A DNA stretch of 25,554 bases from Pseudomonadota bacterium (GTDB lineage Bacteria; Pseudomonadota; Gammaproteobacteria; Burkholderiales; Burkholderiaceae_E), in assembly GCA_023388075.1 (NCBI GenBank), contig JAEWGX010000123.1, positions 1 through 25,554 on the forward strand, given 5' to 3'. This document shows, one piece after another, positions 16,129 through 22,786 of the stretch (the first letter of the stretch is position 1; every line of letters starts with the position of its first letter). The position numbers and the translations under genes are program-made. The notes under the pieces were generated by a model. That model did not search any database. It saw only the letters and a list, made by a program, of their open reading frames with translations, and had not been told where the DNA came from.

Positions 16129-17114
16129 CAGTAGGCCTCCCCGCGCGGATCGCCGACGTCCTGCACGTCCTCGAAGGCGAGCGCGGCGTCGGGCCAGGGC
16201 GCGTTGCGGGCCTCCTCGTAGGCGGCTTCCACTTCCGCGCGGGCGGCCGCGTCATCCGCATCGAGGTCCGCCGCGCTGACGCCGGCCGATTGCAACCGGG
16301 TGCGCAGGCGGGCGATCGGCTCGAGCGCAAGGCGCTCGTCCACCTCGCGCTGCTCTCGGTAGGCGGCCGGGTCGGCGGCGGTGTGGCCGGTCAGCCGGTA
16401 GGTCTGCGCCTGCAGGAAGCGCGGTCCCGCGCCACCGCGGACTTCCTCGACCAGGCGGGCGGCGAGCGCATCGACAGCGACCACGTCGTTGCCGTCGACC
16501 TCCTCCGCGGGAATGCCGAGGCTGCGGGCGCGCGCCGGTGGTCCATCGCCCGCGGACAGCGCGCTGGTGCGGGTCGTCGCCGCGAAGCCGTTGTTCTCGC
16601 AGACGAAGAGGATCGGCAGGCGGTTGACCTGCGCCCAGTTGAGGCCTTCGAGGAACGGACCGCGGTTGGTGGCGCCGTCGCCGAAGAAGCAGGTGACGAT
16701 CTGGTCCGAGCGGCGCAGCTTGATCGCATGGGCCGCGCCGGTGGCGATGACGATGTTGGCGCCCACCACGCCGTTCGCACCGAGCATGCCGACCGAAAAG
16801 TCCGCGATGTGCATGGAGCCGCCCTTGCCCCGGCAGAACCCGCCCTCCTTGCCGAAGAGCTCGCGCATCATCGGCCCGAGCTCGGCACCCTTGGCCAGCG
16901 TATGGCCGTGGCCGCGATGGGTGGAGAGGACGATGTCGTCCAGGCGCAGGTTGGCACAGACACCCACCGCCACCGCCTCCTGGCCGATGGAGGGGTGGAT
17001 CGCACCCAGGACCAGCTGTTCCTTCAGGCCCCGGATGGCGGCCTCCTCGAAATGGCGGATGCGCAGCATCTGCCGGTAGAAGCGCCTCAGGCGCTCATTG
17101 GATCCGGATCCCAC
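16128..17114 (-). CDS. E1 alpha subunit of a 2-oxo acid/acetoin dehydrogenase-type enzyme
   Basis: A 328-residue ThDP-binding E1 alpha. RFYRQMLRIRHFEEAAI lies near the N-terminus, followed by HRGHGHTLAKGAE, the loop GGSMHIADFSVGMLGANGVVGANI, and the ThDP motif GDGATNRGPFLEGLNWA (from about residue 145) to ENNGFAATT. RLTGHTAADPAAYR follows. The length matches acetoin/pyruvate E1 alpha. The GTG at 17114 was preferred because it follows a G-rich CAGGGGGGACGA; the frame upstream is only the antisense of the binding-protein gene. The next possible start, Met17, would delete conserved residues. No gene for a lipoyl E2 or E3 component accompanies it. Confidence 0.92.
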   Translation of the reverse strand: MGSGSNERLRRFYRQMLRIRHFEEAAIRGLKEQLVLGAIHPSIGQEAVAVGVCANLRLDDIVLSTHRGHGHTLAKGAELGPMMRELFGKEGGFCRGKGGSMHIADFSVGMLGANGVVGANIVIATGAAHAIKLRRSDQIVTCFFGDGATNRGPFLEGLNWAQVNRLPILFVCENNGFAATTRTSALSAGDGPPARARSLGIPAEEVDGNDVVAVDALAARLVEEVRGGAGPRFLQAQTYRLTGHTAADPAAYREQREVDERLALEPIARLRTRLQSAGVSAADLDADDAAARAEVEAAYEEARNAPWPDAALAFEDVQDVGDPRGEAY

Positions 17115-17140
17115 TCGTCCCCCCTGTCGAGTCCGCGCAA

Positions 17141-17146
17141 ATGATA
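17141..17146 (-). promoter_or_regulatory. Possible -10 box before the E1 alpha gene
   Basis: On the minus strand TATCAT (5 of 6 consensus bases) lies 26 bases before the E1 alpha start, inside the 124-base gap after the binding-protein gene. No good -35 box was found. The ThDP genes may have their own promoter in addition to read-through. Confidence 0.28.
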
Positions 17147-17238
17147 CCGCTCGCGCGAACGACCAGGCTTCGACAACGGGCAGACAGGAGGGGACCCGCG
17201 CGCCAATCCGGCCCGCCGAGCACCTCCCTGCCTCGGAT

Positions 17239-18234
17239 CTAGTCCAGCTTCGCGTTGGACGCCTTGACCACCTGCGCCCAGCGCTCGATCTCGGCATCCA
17301 CATGCCGCGCAAGCTCCCCTGCTCCTGCCGGACGCGGCTCGGCACCTGCCTTCCGAATGGTGGCGAGCACTTCCTCCGACTGCATGATGCGAGCCACGCC
17401 AGCCTCCAGCGTGCCCGTCACCGCCTCGGGCGTGGCCGCCGGAGCGAAGATGCCGATCCAACTGGCGATGTCGAAGTCAGCGACCCCAGCTTCGGCATAG
17501 GTAGGGACCTCCGGCAAGTCGGGCCAGCGATCCTTAGTGGTGACCCCTAGCCCTACCAGCCTCCCGGCCTTCACGTGGCCCATCACGTTGGGTAGATTGT
17601 CGAACGCGACCTGGACCTCGCCCCCAATCAGGTCGGTGATCATGCCGCCGATGTTGCGGTAGGGGACATGCACGATGTCGACGCCGTTGCGCATCTTGAA
17701 CAGCTCACCGCCCAAGTGCTGGCTCGTGCCGTTGCCGTTCGATCCGAAATTCAGCTGCCCCGGCTTCTCACGCGCGCGTTCGACGAGCTCGCGCATGGTC
17801 CGCACGCCCAGCGACGGCGTGACCACCATCACGTTGGGGATGGCGGCGAGCCGATAGATCGGTGCGAAGTCGGTACGTGGGTCGTAGGAGAGGTTCGGAT
17901 AGAGACTGACGCTGGTGGCATGCGTGCTGACGCTGCCGATTCCTATGGTGTAGCCGTCGGCCTTCGCACGGGCCAGCGCCTCGGTTCCAATGGTGCCACC
18001 GGCGCCCGGCCGGTTCTCCACCACGAATGGCTGTCCCAGTTCCCTACTGAGCTGCTCGGCGACGACCCGGATGATGACATCGGCCGCGCCGCCCACTCCG
18101 AACGGGACGATGACACGAACCGGCCGTTCCGGGTAGGTTGCCGCCGTCGCGGCGATCGGCGCGCAGCCGACCGCGATAACGAGTCCCGCGGCAAGCCCGC
18201 TCAAGCGTTTGGTCAGGTTGTCGATCAAGGGCAC
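17239..18234 (-). CDS. Bug/TctC family solute-binding protein
   Basis: A 331-residue periplasmic binding protein of the tripartite tricarboxylate transporter family (Bug proteins). A signal peptide covers about residues 1-31 (LAAGLVIAVGCAPIAATAA). The mature part begins TYPERPVRVIVPFGVGGAADVIIRVVAEQL, then GQPFVVENRPGAGGTIGTEALARAKADGYT. It continues with FGSNGNGTSQHLGGELFK, VPYRNIGGMITDLIGGEVQVAFD and GVTTKDRWPDLPEVPTYAEAGV, which is the standard Bug layout. The GTG start has GGAGG seven bases upstream. No TctA/TctB membrane partners are in the window, so it is an orphan of the kind common in Burkholderiales. It sits between the GntR regulator and the E1 genes. Its ligand, perhaps an aldonate or other carboxylate, is inferred from context only. 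Confidence 0.94.
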   Translation of the reverse strand: MPLIDNLTKRLSGLAAGLVIAVGCAPIAATAATYPERPVRVIVPFGVGGAADVIIRVVAEQLSRELGQPFVVENRPGAGGTIGTEALARAKADGYTIGIGSVSTHATSVSLYPNLSYDPRTDFAPIYRLAAIPNVMVVTPSLGVRTMRELVERAREKPGQLNFGSNGNGTSQHLGGELFKMRNGVDIVHVPYRNIGGMITDLIGGEVQVAFDNLPNVMGHVKAGRLVGLGVTTKDRWPDLPEVPTYAEAGVADFDIASWIGIFAPAATPEAVTGTLEAGVARIMQSEEVLATIRKAGAEPRPAGAGELARHVDAEIERWAQVVKASNAKLD

Positions 18235-18291
18235 GATACTTCCTCCAGGTTTGTGATTTCTCAGTTGGCAACCGCGCTTGCGCCTGCACCG

Positions 18292-19056
18292 CTACGGTTC
18301 GAAGTACTCCGGATAACGCGCCGCGATTGCCTTGGCTAGCTTCAGGTTGCGCGAGAGATGGCTCTCCATCAGCATCCGGGCTCGCGCCGCATCGCCACGA
18401 TCCACCGCCGCCACGATGGAGCGGTGCTCGCGGACCGCGGCGTCGGCGCTGCCCAGCTCGGGGACCGCGATCGATCGAATGCGCTGGTCCATGTCGCGTG
18501 CTTGGGCGACGACGCTCCAAAGGCCGGTCAGCCCGCTCGCGGCGACCAGTGCATAGTGGAAGCGGGTGTCAGCGTCCAGCACCACGTCGAGGTCGCCGGA
18601 CCTCGCGGCGAAACTCTGCTCCCGCGCGATGCTGTCCAGCACGGTGACAAGGTCACGGCGCTCGGAGCGGCCCGTGATCGCCTCGAGCAGCCGCCCCTCC
18701 ACCGCCTGCCGCACGAAGAGGCTTTCTTCGAGACGCTTCAGCGATATGAGCGATGCATAGGTGCCACGCTGCGGCTTGACGTGGACCAGTCCCTCCCGCG
18801 AAAGGCGAAGTATCGCCTCCCGCACGGGCGTGCGGCTGACTCCGAACCGCGAGGCGGCTTCCTGCTCCGAGATCGCGACGCCCGGCCGGATCCGCGCATG
18901 GACAATATCAGCCCGCAGGACCGAATGAACGCGGTCCGTTTCTGAGAGGCGTCCCATCGAGGTGGTGTACGGACCCCGCATGGCGTCCATGCCGACGAGA
19001 AAGCCGGCATCAGCCGGACCGGCTTGCGCCTCTCGCGAGCGGCTTGCCCTGCTCAC
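18292..19056 (-). CDS. GntR family regulator, FadR/FCD subgroup
   Basis: A 254-residue repressor-type regulator. The N-terminal winged helix-turn-helix is plain (ISEQEAASRFGVSRTPVREAILRLSREGLVHVKPQRGTYASLI). The C-terminal all-helical FCD ligand domain has the metal-binding pattern Asp and His in DTRFHYAL, His in EHRSIV and His in ESHLSR. FCD regulators usually sense carboxylates or sugar acids. The GTG at 19056 was chosen because it overlaps the upstream stop (GTGA) and has AGGGAG before it. It gives a tail of about 33 residues ahead of the DNA-binding domain, and ATGs at 18990, 18981 or 18957 are alternatives. Likely targets are the palindromes at 20494-20510. Confidence 0.92.
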   Translation of the reverse strand: MSRASRSREAQAGPADAGFLVGMDAMRGPYTTSMGRLSETDRVHSVLRADIVHARIRPGVAISEQEAASRFGVSRTPVREAILRLSREGLVHVKPQRGTYASLISLKRLEESLFVRQAVEGRLLEAITGRSERRDLVTVLDSIAREQSFAARSGDLDVVLDADTRFHYALVAASGLTGLWSVVAQARDMDQRIRSIAVPELGSADAAVREHRSIVAAVDRGDAARARMLMESHLSRNLKLAKAIAARYPEYFEP

Positions 19057-20474
19057 GTGCGCTCCCTGGCGATCGCATCGAGCTTGCGATCCGAGAGATA
19101 GCCGTACCGGTTCAGCCATGCCGCCGACGCGCCCTCGCAAGCGAGACCGAAGCGGCTCAGCACGTCGCCCTCGGGCCCGTATGCGTGCGCGAAGGCGATC
19201 ATCGGGATCGCGCCGAGCTCCTTCCTCGCCGCGGCAAGCTTTCGCCGCTGCGCGTCCGCGCTCACCGGATGGGGCGTTTCGGGATCGGGATAGCGCAGCG
19301 ACGCACCGTCGCCGTTCCCCCCTTCAGTCAGGTCGAACAAGCCCGCGACCGCGGCGGTGACGTTGTCGACCTCCCGATTGGAAGCGCCGCTGCCCAGCAG
19401 GTCCCGACCCCAGTACCGCGCGAGCATCGGCCAGTGCATCGTGTACAGCTTGACGCCAACGCGGTCAGCCAGCCCATTGAGCGCCCCCAGGGGGAAGCCC
19501 GAGAGTTGGTGAAAGGGTGGCGGAAAGATCTGAGGTTCCAGGCGGCGCCGCGGTCCGGCAACTGAATCGAGCGCCACCCGCGCAGCTCGAAGCAATTCCA
19601 CGACGGCCCTTCGCTTGGCAGTCCGCAAGGGAGCATAGGCCCCACCCTGCGCTGTCAGCTCGCTCCAACCGGCGTCGGTCAAGGCGGACCTCACCGCCTG
19701 GGGGCCGAAGCCGGCAGCACGGCTGGCAGCACGGCACAGAGCGTCTGCCAGGGCGACGATGCGCTTGGCCACGGAAACGTCGTCGTGGCCTGCCTCCCGC
19801 ATCAGCCGCCGCATGGCCGGATGGAAATCGAACAAGGCGCTGCTCAGGTCGTAGGGCGGGACCTCCGGCCAATCGAGCCGGAAACCGTCCACCGGATAAC
19901 GCTCGGCCAGATCCACGAGAAACGCGGCCAGGTAGTTCCTGACGTGCTCCGAAGCGAGGCTGGCGTTGCGGTCCACCCTGGTCAGGTGCAACGACCCGTC
20001 AGGCAACCGACACTGGTCGTCGTCGAGCACGCCAGAGAACTGGGCACGGTAACCCGGCGGGCTCGCAGCCATCACCTGGAGCAGCACCTCAAGTCCCCGA
20101 GCCTTCGCACCGGAGATCACGAGGTCGAGTAACCGGGCGTTCGCCTTCGTAAGCGCCGTCGCCTCCGGTGGTCGATAGCGCAATCCGCGATAGCGGCTGT
20201 CGTCGTGCTCGAAAGCGGGCGCGGTACGGACCCACAGCTCCCTGCGGCCGGCGAGCGGCCGATCGAGCGGTCGTACACGGCCGGCCTCTCCGTCCGGGGG
20301 CGGCTCACGGCCCCCCTCGCCGTCCGGAGCGATCTCGAGCACATACGGGCTGGTGGCAATCGCGCTTGCTCCGGCGCTGACGATGCGATCGAGGACCGCG
20401 TCGACTCCTCCGTACTGAAAGTGCTCTGGCATCACGGTGATTCCGAACGGAGTCTTGGACTGCGGGCCGGCCAT
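19053..20474 (-). CDS. Putative TIM-barrel glycosidase-like protein
   Basis: A 473-residue protein with no signal peptide. Its N-terminal two-thirds reads like an uncharacterised glycoside-hydrolase-like TIM barrel. GGVDAVLDRIVSAGASAIATSPYV is the first strand/helix. ARLLDLVISGAKARGLEVLLQVMA resembles the family's stepwise barrel pattern. YPVDGFRLDWPEVPPYD, near residue 200, carries acidic residues where such families place catalytic or binding groups. Later segments include GVKLYTMHWPMLARYWGRDLLG and GAIPMIAFAHAYGPEGDVL. The ATG at 20474 has AGGA six bases upstream. It is the first gene of the minus-strand run, and its stop overlaps the GntR start. The enzymatic activity is unproven; intracellular hydrolysis of a short sugar conjugate is one possibility. 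Confidence 0.7.
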   Translation of the reverse strand: MAGPQSKTPFGITVMPEHFQYGGVDAVLDRIVSAGASAIATSPYVLEIAPDGEGGREPPPDGEAGRVRPLDRPLAGRRELWVRTAPAFEHDDSRYRGLRYRPPEATALTKANARLLDLVISGAKARGLEVLLQVMAASPPGYRAQFSGVLDDDQCRLPDGSLHLTRVDRNASLASEHVRNYLAAFLVDLAERYPVDGFRLDWPEVPPYDLSSALFDFHPAMRRLMREAGHDDVSVAKRIVALADALCRAASRAAGFGPQAVRSALTDAGWSELTAQGGAYAPLRTAKRRAVVELLRAARVALDSVAGPRRRLEPQIFPPPFHQLSGFPLGALNGLADRVGVKLYTMHWPMLARYWGRDLLGSGASNREVDNVTAAVAGLFDLTEGGNGDGASLRYPDPETPHPVSADAQRRKLAAARKELGAIPMIAFAHAYGPEGDVLSRFGLACEGASAAWLNRYGYLSDRKLDAIARERT

Positions 20475-20489
20475 TGATATCCTGGTGAG

Positions 20490-20518
20490 TTAAACAAGCT
20501 TGTCGACTAGTATATAAG
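20490..20518 (+). promoter_or_regulatory. Lactonase promoter with candidate GntR operators
   Basis: In the divergent gap, TTAAAC (20490-20495) and TATAAG (20513-20518) form a -35/-10 pair with a 17-base spacer reading toward the lactonase. The spacer holds a perfect palindrome, ACAAGCTTGT (20494-20503), and an overlapping near-palindrome, CTTGTCGACTAG (20499-20510, 10 of 12 bases symmetric), with the GT..AC core typical of FCD-type GntR operators. On the other strand TATACT (20514-20509) could be a -10 box for the opposite operon. This AT-rich patch stands out from its GC-rich surroundings. Regulation by the GntR protein is inferred. Confidence 0.55.
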
Positions 20519-20586
20519 ATGAAAGCTGTCCCGCAGGACCTGCGAGGGCCAATCCTCTCTGCACCGACAGTCACCTACACGATGCC

Positions 20587-21504
20587 ATGCACCAGATCTC
20601 TGCCCTCGACCCGCGCTTCCGTCGGCTGACCATCAATCACGCCAAGCTGGAGCGCCTGCATACCGGTTGCCGCTGGACGGAAGGCCCGGCCTACCTGCCC
20701 GCGAGCCGCTATCTCGTCTGGTCCGACATCCCGAACGATCGGCTCATGCGCTATGACGAGACCGACGGATCGGTGTCGGTATTCGTGCAGCCGTGCGGCA
20801 ACCACAACGGCCACACCGTCGACACGCAGGGACGCCTCCTCAGCTGCGAGCACGGCCACCGGCGGGTATCCCGCATCGAGCACGACGGCAGTGTCACCAC
20901 GCTGGCCAGTCATTGGCGCGGGCGTCGGTTGAACTCGCCGAACGACGTGGTAGTCAAGTCAGACGGCACGATCTGGTTCACCGATCCAACCTACGGCATC
21001 GACAGCGACTACGAGGGCAACGCGGCCGAGGGAGAGATCGGTGCGTCACATGTCTACCGGATCGACCCCACCCAAGGGACAGTGGATTGCGTGATCACGG
21101 ATCGGGTCCAGCCCAATGGCCTTGCGTTCGCGCCTGACGAAAGGCGGTTGTATGTCACCGAGACCGGCGGCTCCCATTTGCCGGGGCTGCCGTCGACGAT
21201 GCACGCCTATGACATCGATGACGAAGGAACCGTCGCAGACGATCCCAGGCTCTTCGCCACCTGTCCGGAGGGGTCCTATGATGGGTTGCGCGTGGATATT
21301 CATGGCAACGTGTGGGCCGCCGCCGGCGACTCGGTGCATTGCCTTGCCGCGGACGGTACGCTGATTGGTACGATCGCAATTGGAGAAATCGTCGGCAATC
21401 TCTGCTTCGGCGGACCGAAGTACAACCGGCTCTACATCTGCGCTCAGACGTCACTCTATGCCATCTACCTCAACACCCGCGGCGTAAGCCCCTGGCAGCG
21501 CTGA
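20587..21504 (+). CDS. SMP-30/gluconolactonase family lactonase
   Basis: A 305-residue six-bladed beta-propeller of the SMP-30/gluconolactonase/LRE family, which hydrolyses sugar lactones to aldonic acids using a divalent metal. The four metal-site residues are present: Glu32 in WTEGP, Asn119 in NSPNDVV, Asn177 in QPNGLAF, and Asp232 in SYDGLRVD. Blade repeats such as LVWSDIPNDRLMRYD, TIWFTDPTYGI and RRLYVTETGG can be seen. No signal peptide, so it acts in the cytoplasm. An in-frame start is the ATG at 20587, without a clear Shine-Dalgarno. It faces the GntR/Bug gene run across a shared promoter, which suggests a sugar-acid pathway. Confidence 0.93.
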   Translation: MHQISALDPRFRRLTINHAKLERLHTGCRWTEGPAYLPASRYLVWSDIPNDRLMRYDETDGSVSVFVQPCGNHNGHTVDTQGRLLSCEHGHRRVSRIEHDGSVTTLASHWRGRRLNSPNDVVVKSDGTIWFTDPTYGIDSDYEGNAAEGEIGASHVYRIDPTQGTVDCVITDRVQPNGLAFAPDERRLYVTETGGSHLPGLPSTMHAYDIDDEGTVADDPRLFATCPEGSYDGLRVDIHGNVWAAAGDSVHCLAADGTLIGTIAIGEIVGNLCFGGPKYNRLYICAQTSLYAIYLNTRGVSPWQR

Positions 21505-21520
21505 AGTCGCCGGAGCATTC

Positions 21521-21907
21521 ATGAAGATCGCCCACCTCGACCATTTCACCATCGTCGCCCAACCCGGCGAGATCGAGCAGCTGCGCGAGTTCTACTGCGC
21601 GACGCTCGGCCTGGCGCCCGGGCCTCGACCGGACTTTCCCTTTCCCGGCTACTGGCTGTACCCGTCAGGCGGCGGACCGATCGTCCATCTGGCCGGAATC
21701 ACGGAGCGCGCGCCGCCGCAGGGGCCGCACGACACCGGCAAGCTCGATCACGTGTCGTTCCGCGCCACCGGACTGGACGAGGTGCGGCAGCACCTCGCCT
21801 CGCTCGGCATCGAGTTCCGGGAAGCACCGGTGCCGGGGTTCCCGCTGCACCAGCTGTTCTTCCGCGATCCGGTCGGCATCAAGGTGGAGCTGACGTTCGA
21901 CGTGTAG
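21521..21907 (+). CDS. VOC (glyoxalase/dioxygenase) superfamily protein
   Basis: A 128-residue protein with a single VOC fold of two beta-alpha-beta-beta-beta modules. The first begins KIAHLDHFTIVAQPGEIEQLREFYCATLGL and the second GKLDHVSFRATGLDEVRQHLASLGIEF, ending FFRDPVGIKVELTFDV. Candidate metal ligands are the His in LDHFTIV, the His in LDHVSF and the Glu in KVELTF. The gene follows the lactonase by 16 bases with GGAG before its ATG, so it is likely in the same transcript. It might act as an isomerase, lyase or resistance protein; the substrate is unknown. Confidence 0.87.
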   Translation: MKIAHLDHFTIVAQPGEIEQLREFYCATLGLAPGPRPDFPFPGYWLYPSGGGPIVHLAGITERAPPQGPHDTGKLDHVSFRATGLDEVRQHLASLGIEFREAPVPGFPLHQLFFRDPVGIKVELTFDV

Positions 21908-21934
21908 AGCGTCCGAGCCTCGGACGCGCCGCGT

Positions 21935-22699
21935 TCACGCGCCCTTCACATACCCCAGCGCTTCCACGATCCGGCCATCCCGCACCCGCATCAGGTTGAC
22001 CCCCCGTATGGATTCGGCCCCTTCCGGACCCCAGCGCAGCCGCCAGCGGATGGTGGCCCGCTCACCGGCGATCACGACGTCCTCGATGTCGAACCGCGTC
22101 CCCGGGTTGGTGGCGAGCCGCCCCCAGAGGGCAATGCAAGCCTCGCGGCCGACATGGCGCGATCCGTCGGGCGCGGGGCTGGAGTTCTCGATGACGCAGT
22201 CCTCGGCAACCAGGTCGGCGAGTGCGGTCGGGTCGTGCTGCTGGAACGCCAGGTTGAATCGCCGAATGGCCTCGGCGGTGGAGTCGCCACCCTGCCCGAG
22301 GTCCGCGACCGGCGGCGTCTTGGCGTAGCCGAGCGCCTCCGCGATCCTGCCGTCGCGCACCTTGATGAGTGTCACGCCGCGCACCGTCTGGCCGGCGCCG
22401 AAGCGGTAGCGCCAGCGGTTGATGGCCCGCTCGCCGGCAACCACCATCTCCTCGGTTTCGAAAGAGCCGTTCGGATCTACGACCATCGCCTGCCAGAAGG
22501 CGACATTGGCCTCGTAGCCGTCGACCCGCAAACCGTCGGGGGCCGGCTGCATCGCTTCCATGACGCAGCCAGGCGCGACGAGATCGGGGATGGCCGCCGG
22601 ATCCCTCCTGCGGAAGGCGTCGCTGAACCGTCGCACGACGTCGGCCGTGGAACGGCTCAGGGCCGGGTCGGTGAACGTGAAGCCAGTTGCGTCATTCAT
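21935..22699 (-). CDS. Protein with two tandem SnoaL-like (NTF2 fold) domains
   Basis: A 254-residue protein consisting of two clearly homologous halves, each an NTF2-like/SnoaL domain. The first starts STADVVRRFSDAFRRRDPAAIPDLVAPGCVME and ends RGVTLIKVRDGRIAEALGYAK. The second starts STAEAIRRFNLAFQQHDPTALADLVAEDCVIE and ends RGVNLMRVRDGRIVEALGYVK. Single SnoaL domains normally dimerise, so this looks like a covalent dimer. The ATG at 22699 has GAGGAG upstream; the frame beyond it is the shadow of the divergent regulator gene. Small SnoaL proteins act as cyclases, isomerases or binding proteins, and no substrate can be given. Head-to-head position with an AraC-type gene suggests it was that regulator's target. 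Confidence 0.85.
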   Translation of the reverse strand: MNDATGFTFTDPALSRSTADVVRRFSDAFRRRDPAAIPDLVAPGCVMEAMQPAPDGLRVDGYEANVAFWQAMVVDPNGSFETEEMVVAGERAINRWRYRFGAGQTVRGVTLIKVRDGRIAEALGYAKTPPVADLGQGGDSTAEAIRRFNLAFQQHDPTALADLVAEDCVIENSSPAPDGSRHVGREACIALWGRLATNPGTRFDIEDVVIAGERATIRWRLRWGPEGAESIRGVNLMRVRDGRIVEALGYVKGA

Positions 22700-22758
22700 A
22701 ATCGATACTCCTCGTACGGTGAGCCCACAGCATCGACGAGGCGCGGCAACCCGACCTG

Positions 22759-22773
22759 ATCCGGCGTCCGGAT
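22759..22773. promoter_or_regulatory. Inverted repeat in the AraC/SnoaL gap
   Basis: ATCCGG and CCGGAT form a perfect 6-bp inverted repeat around CGT, 14 bases before the AraC-type start. It could be an operator for either divergent gene, or a chance GC palindrome. Confidence 0.3.
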
Positions 22774-22786
22774 TCCTTTGCAGCCC

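Noticed and set aside
15140..16330. Upstream extension of the ThDP enzyme frame to 976 residues
   Set aside because: The extension overlaps the E1 beta gene in another frame and is low complexity. The ThDP family N-terminus begins just after the ATG at 15139, which overlaps the E1 beta stop.
13400..17114. A standard acetoin dehydrogenase operon (acoABC)
   Set aside because: E1 subunits fit, but no lipoyl E2, E3 or acoR/acoX gene lies in the window, and the third gene is an IlvB-like enzyme. Acetoin-specific gene symbols were therefore withheld.
17239..21504. Horizontally acquired island
   Set aside because: Third codon positions look somewhat less GC-rich here than in the suf and TRAP regions, but I could not compute composition, and no tRNA, integrase, transposase or attachment repeats flank it.
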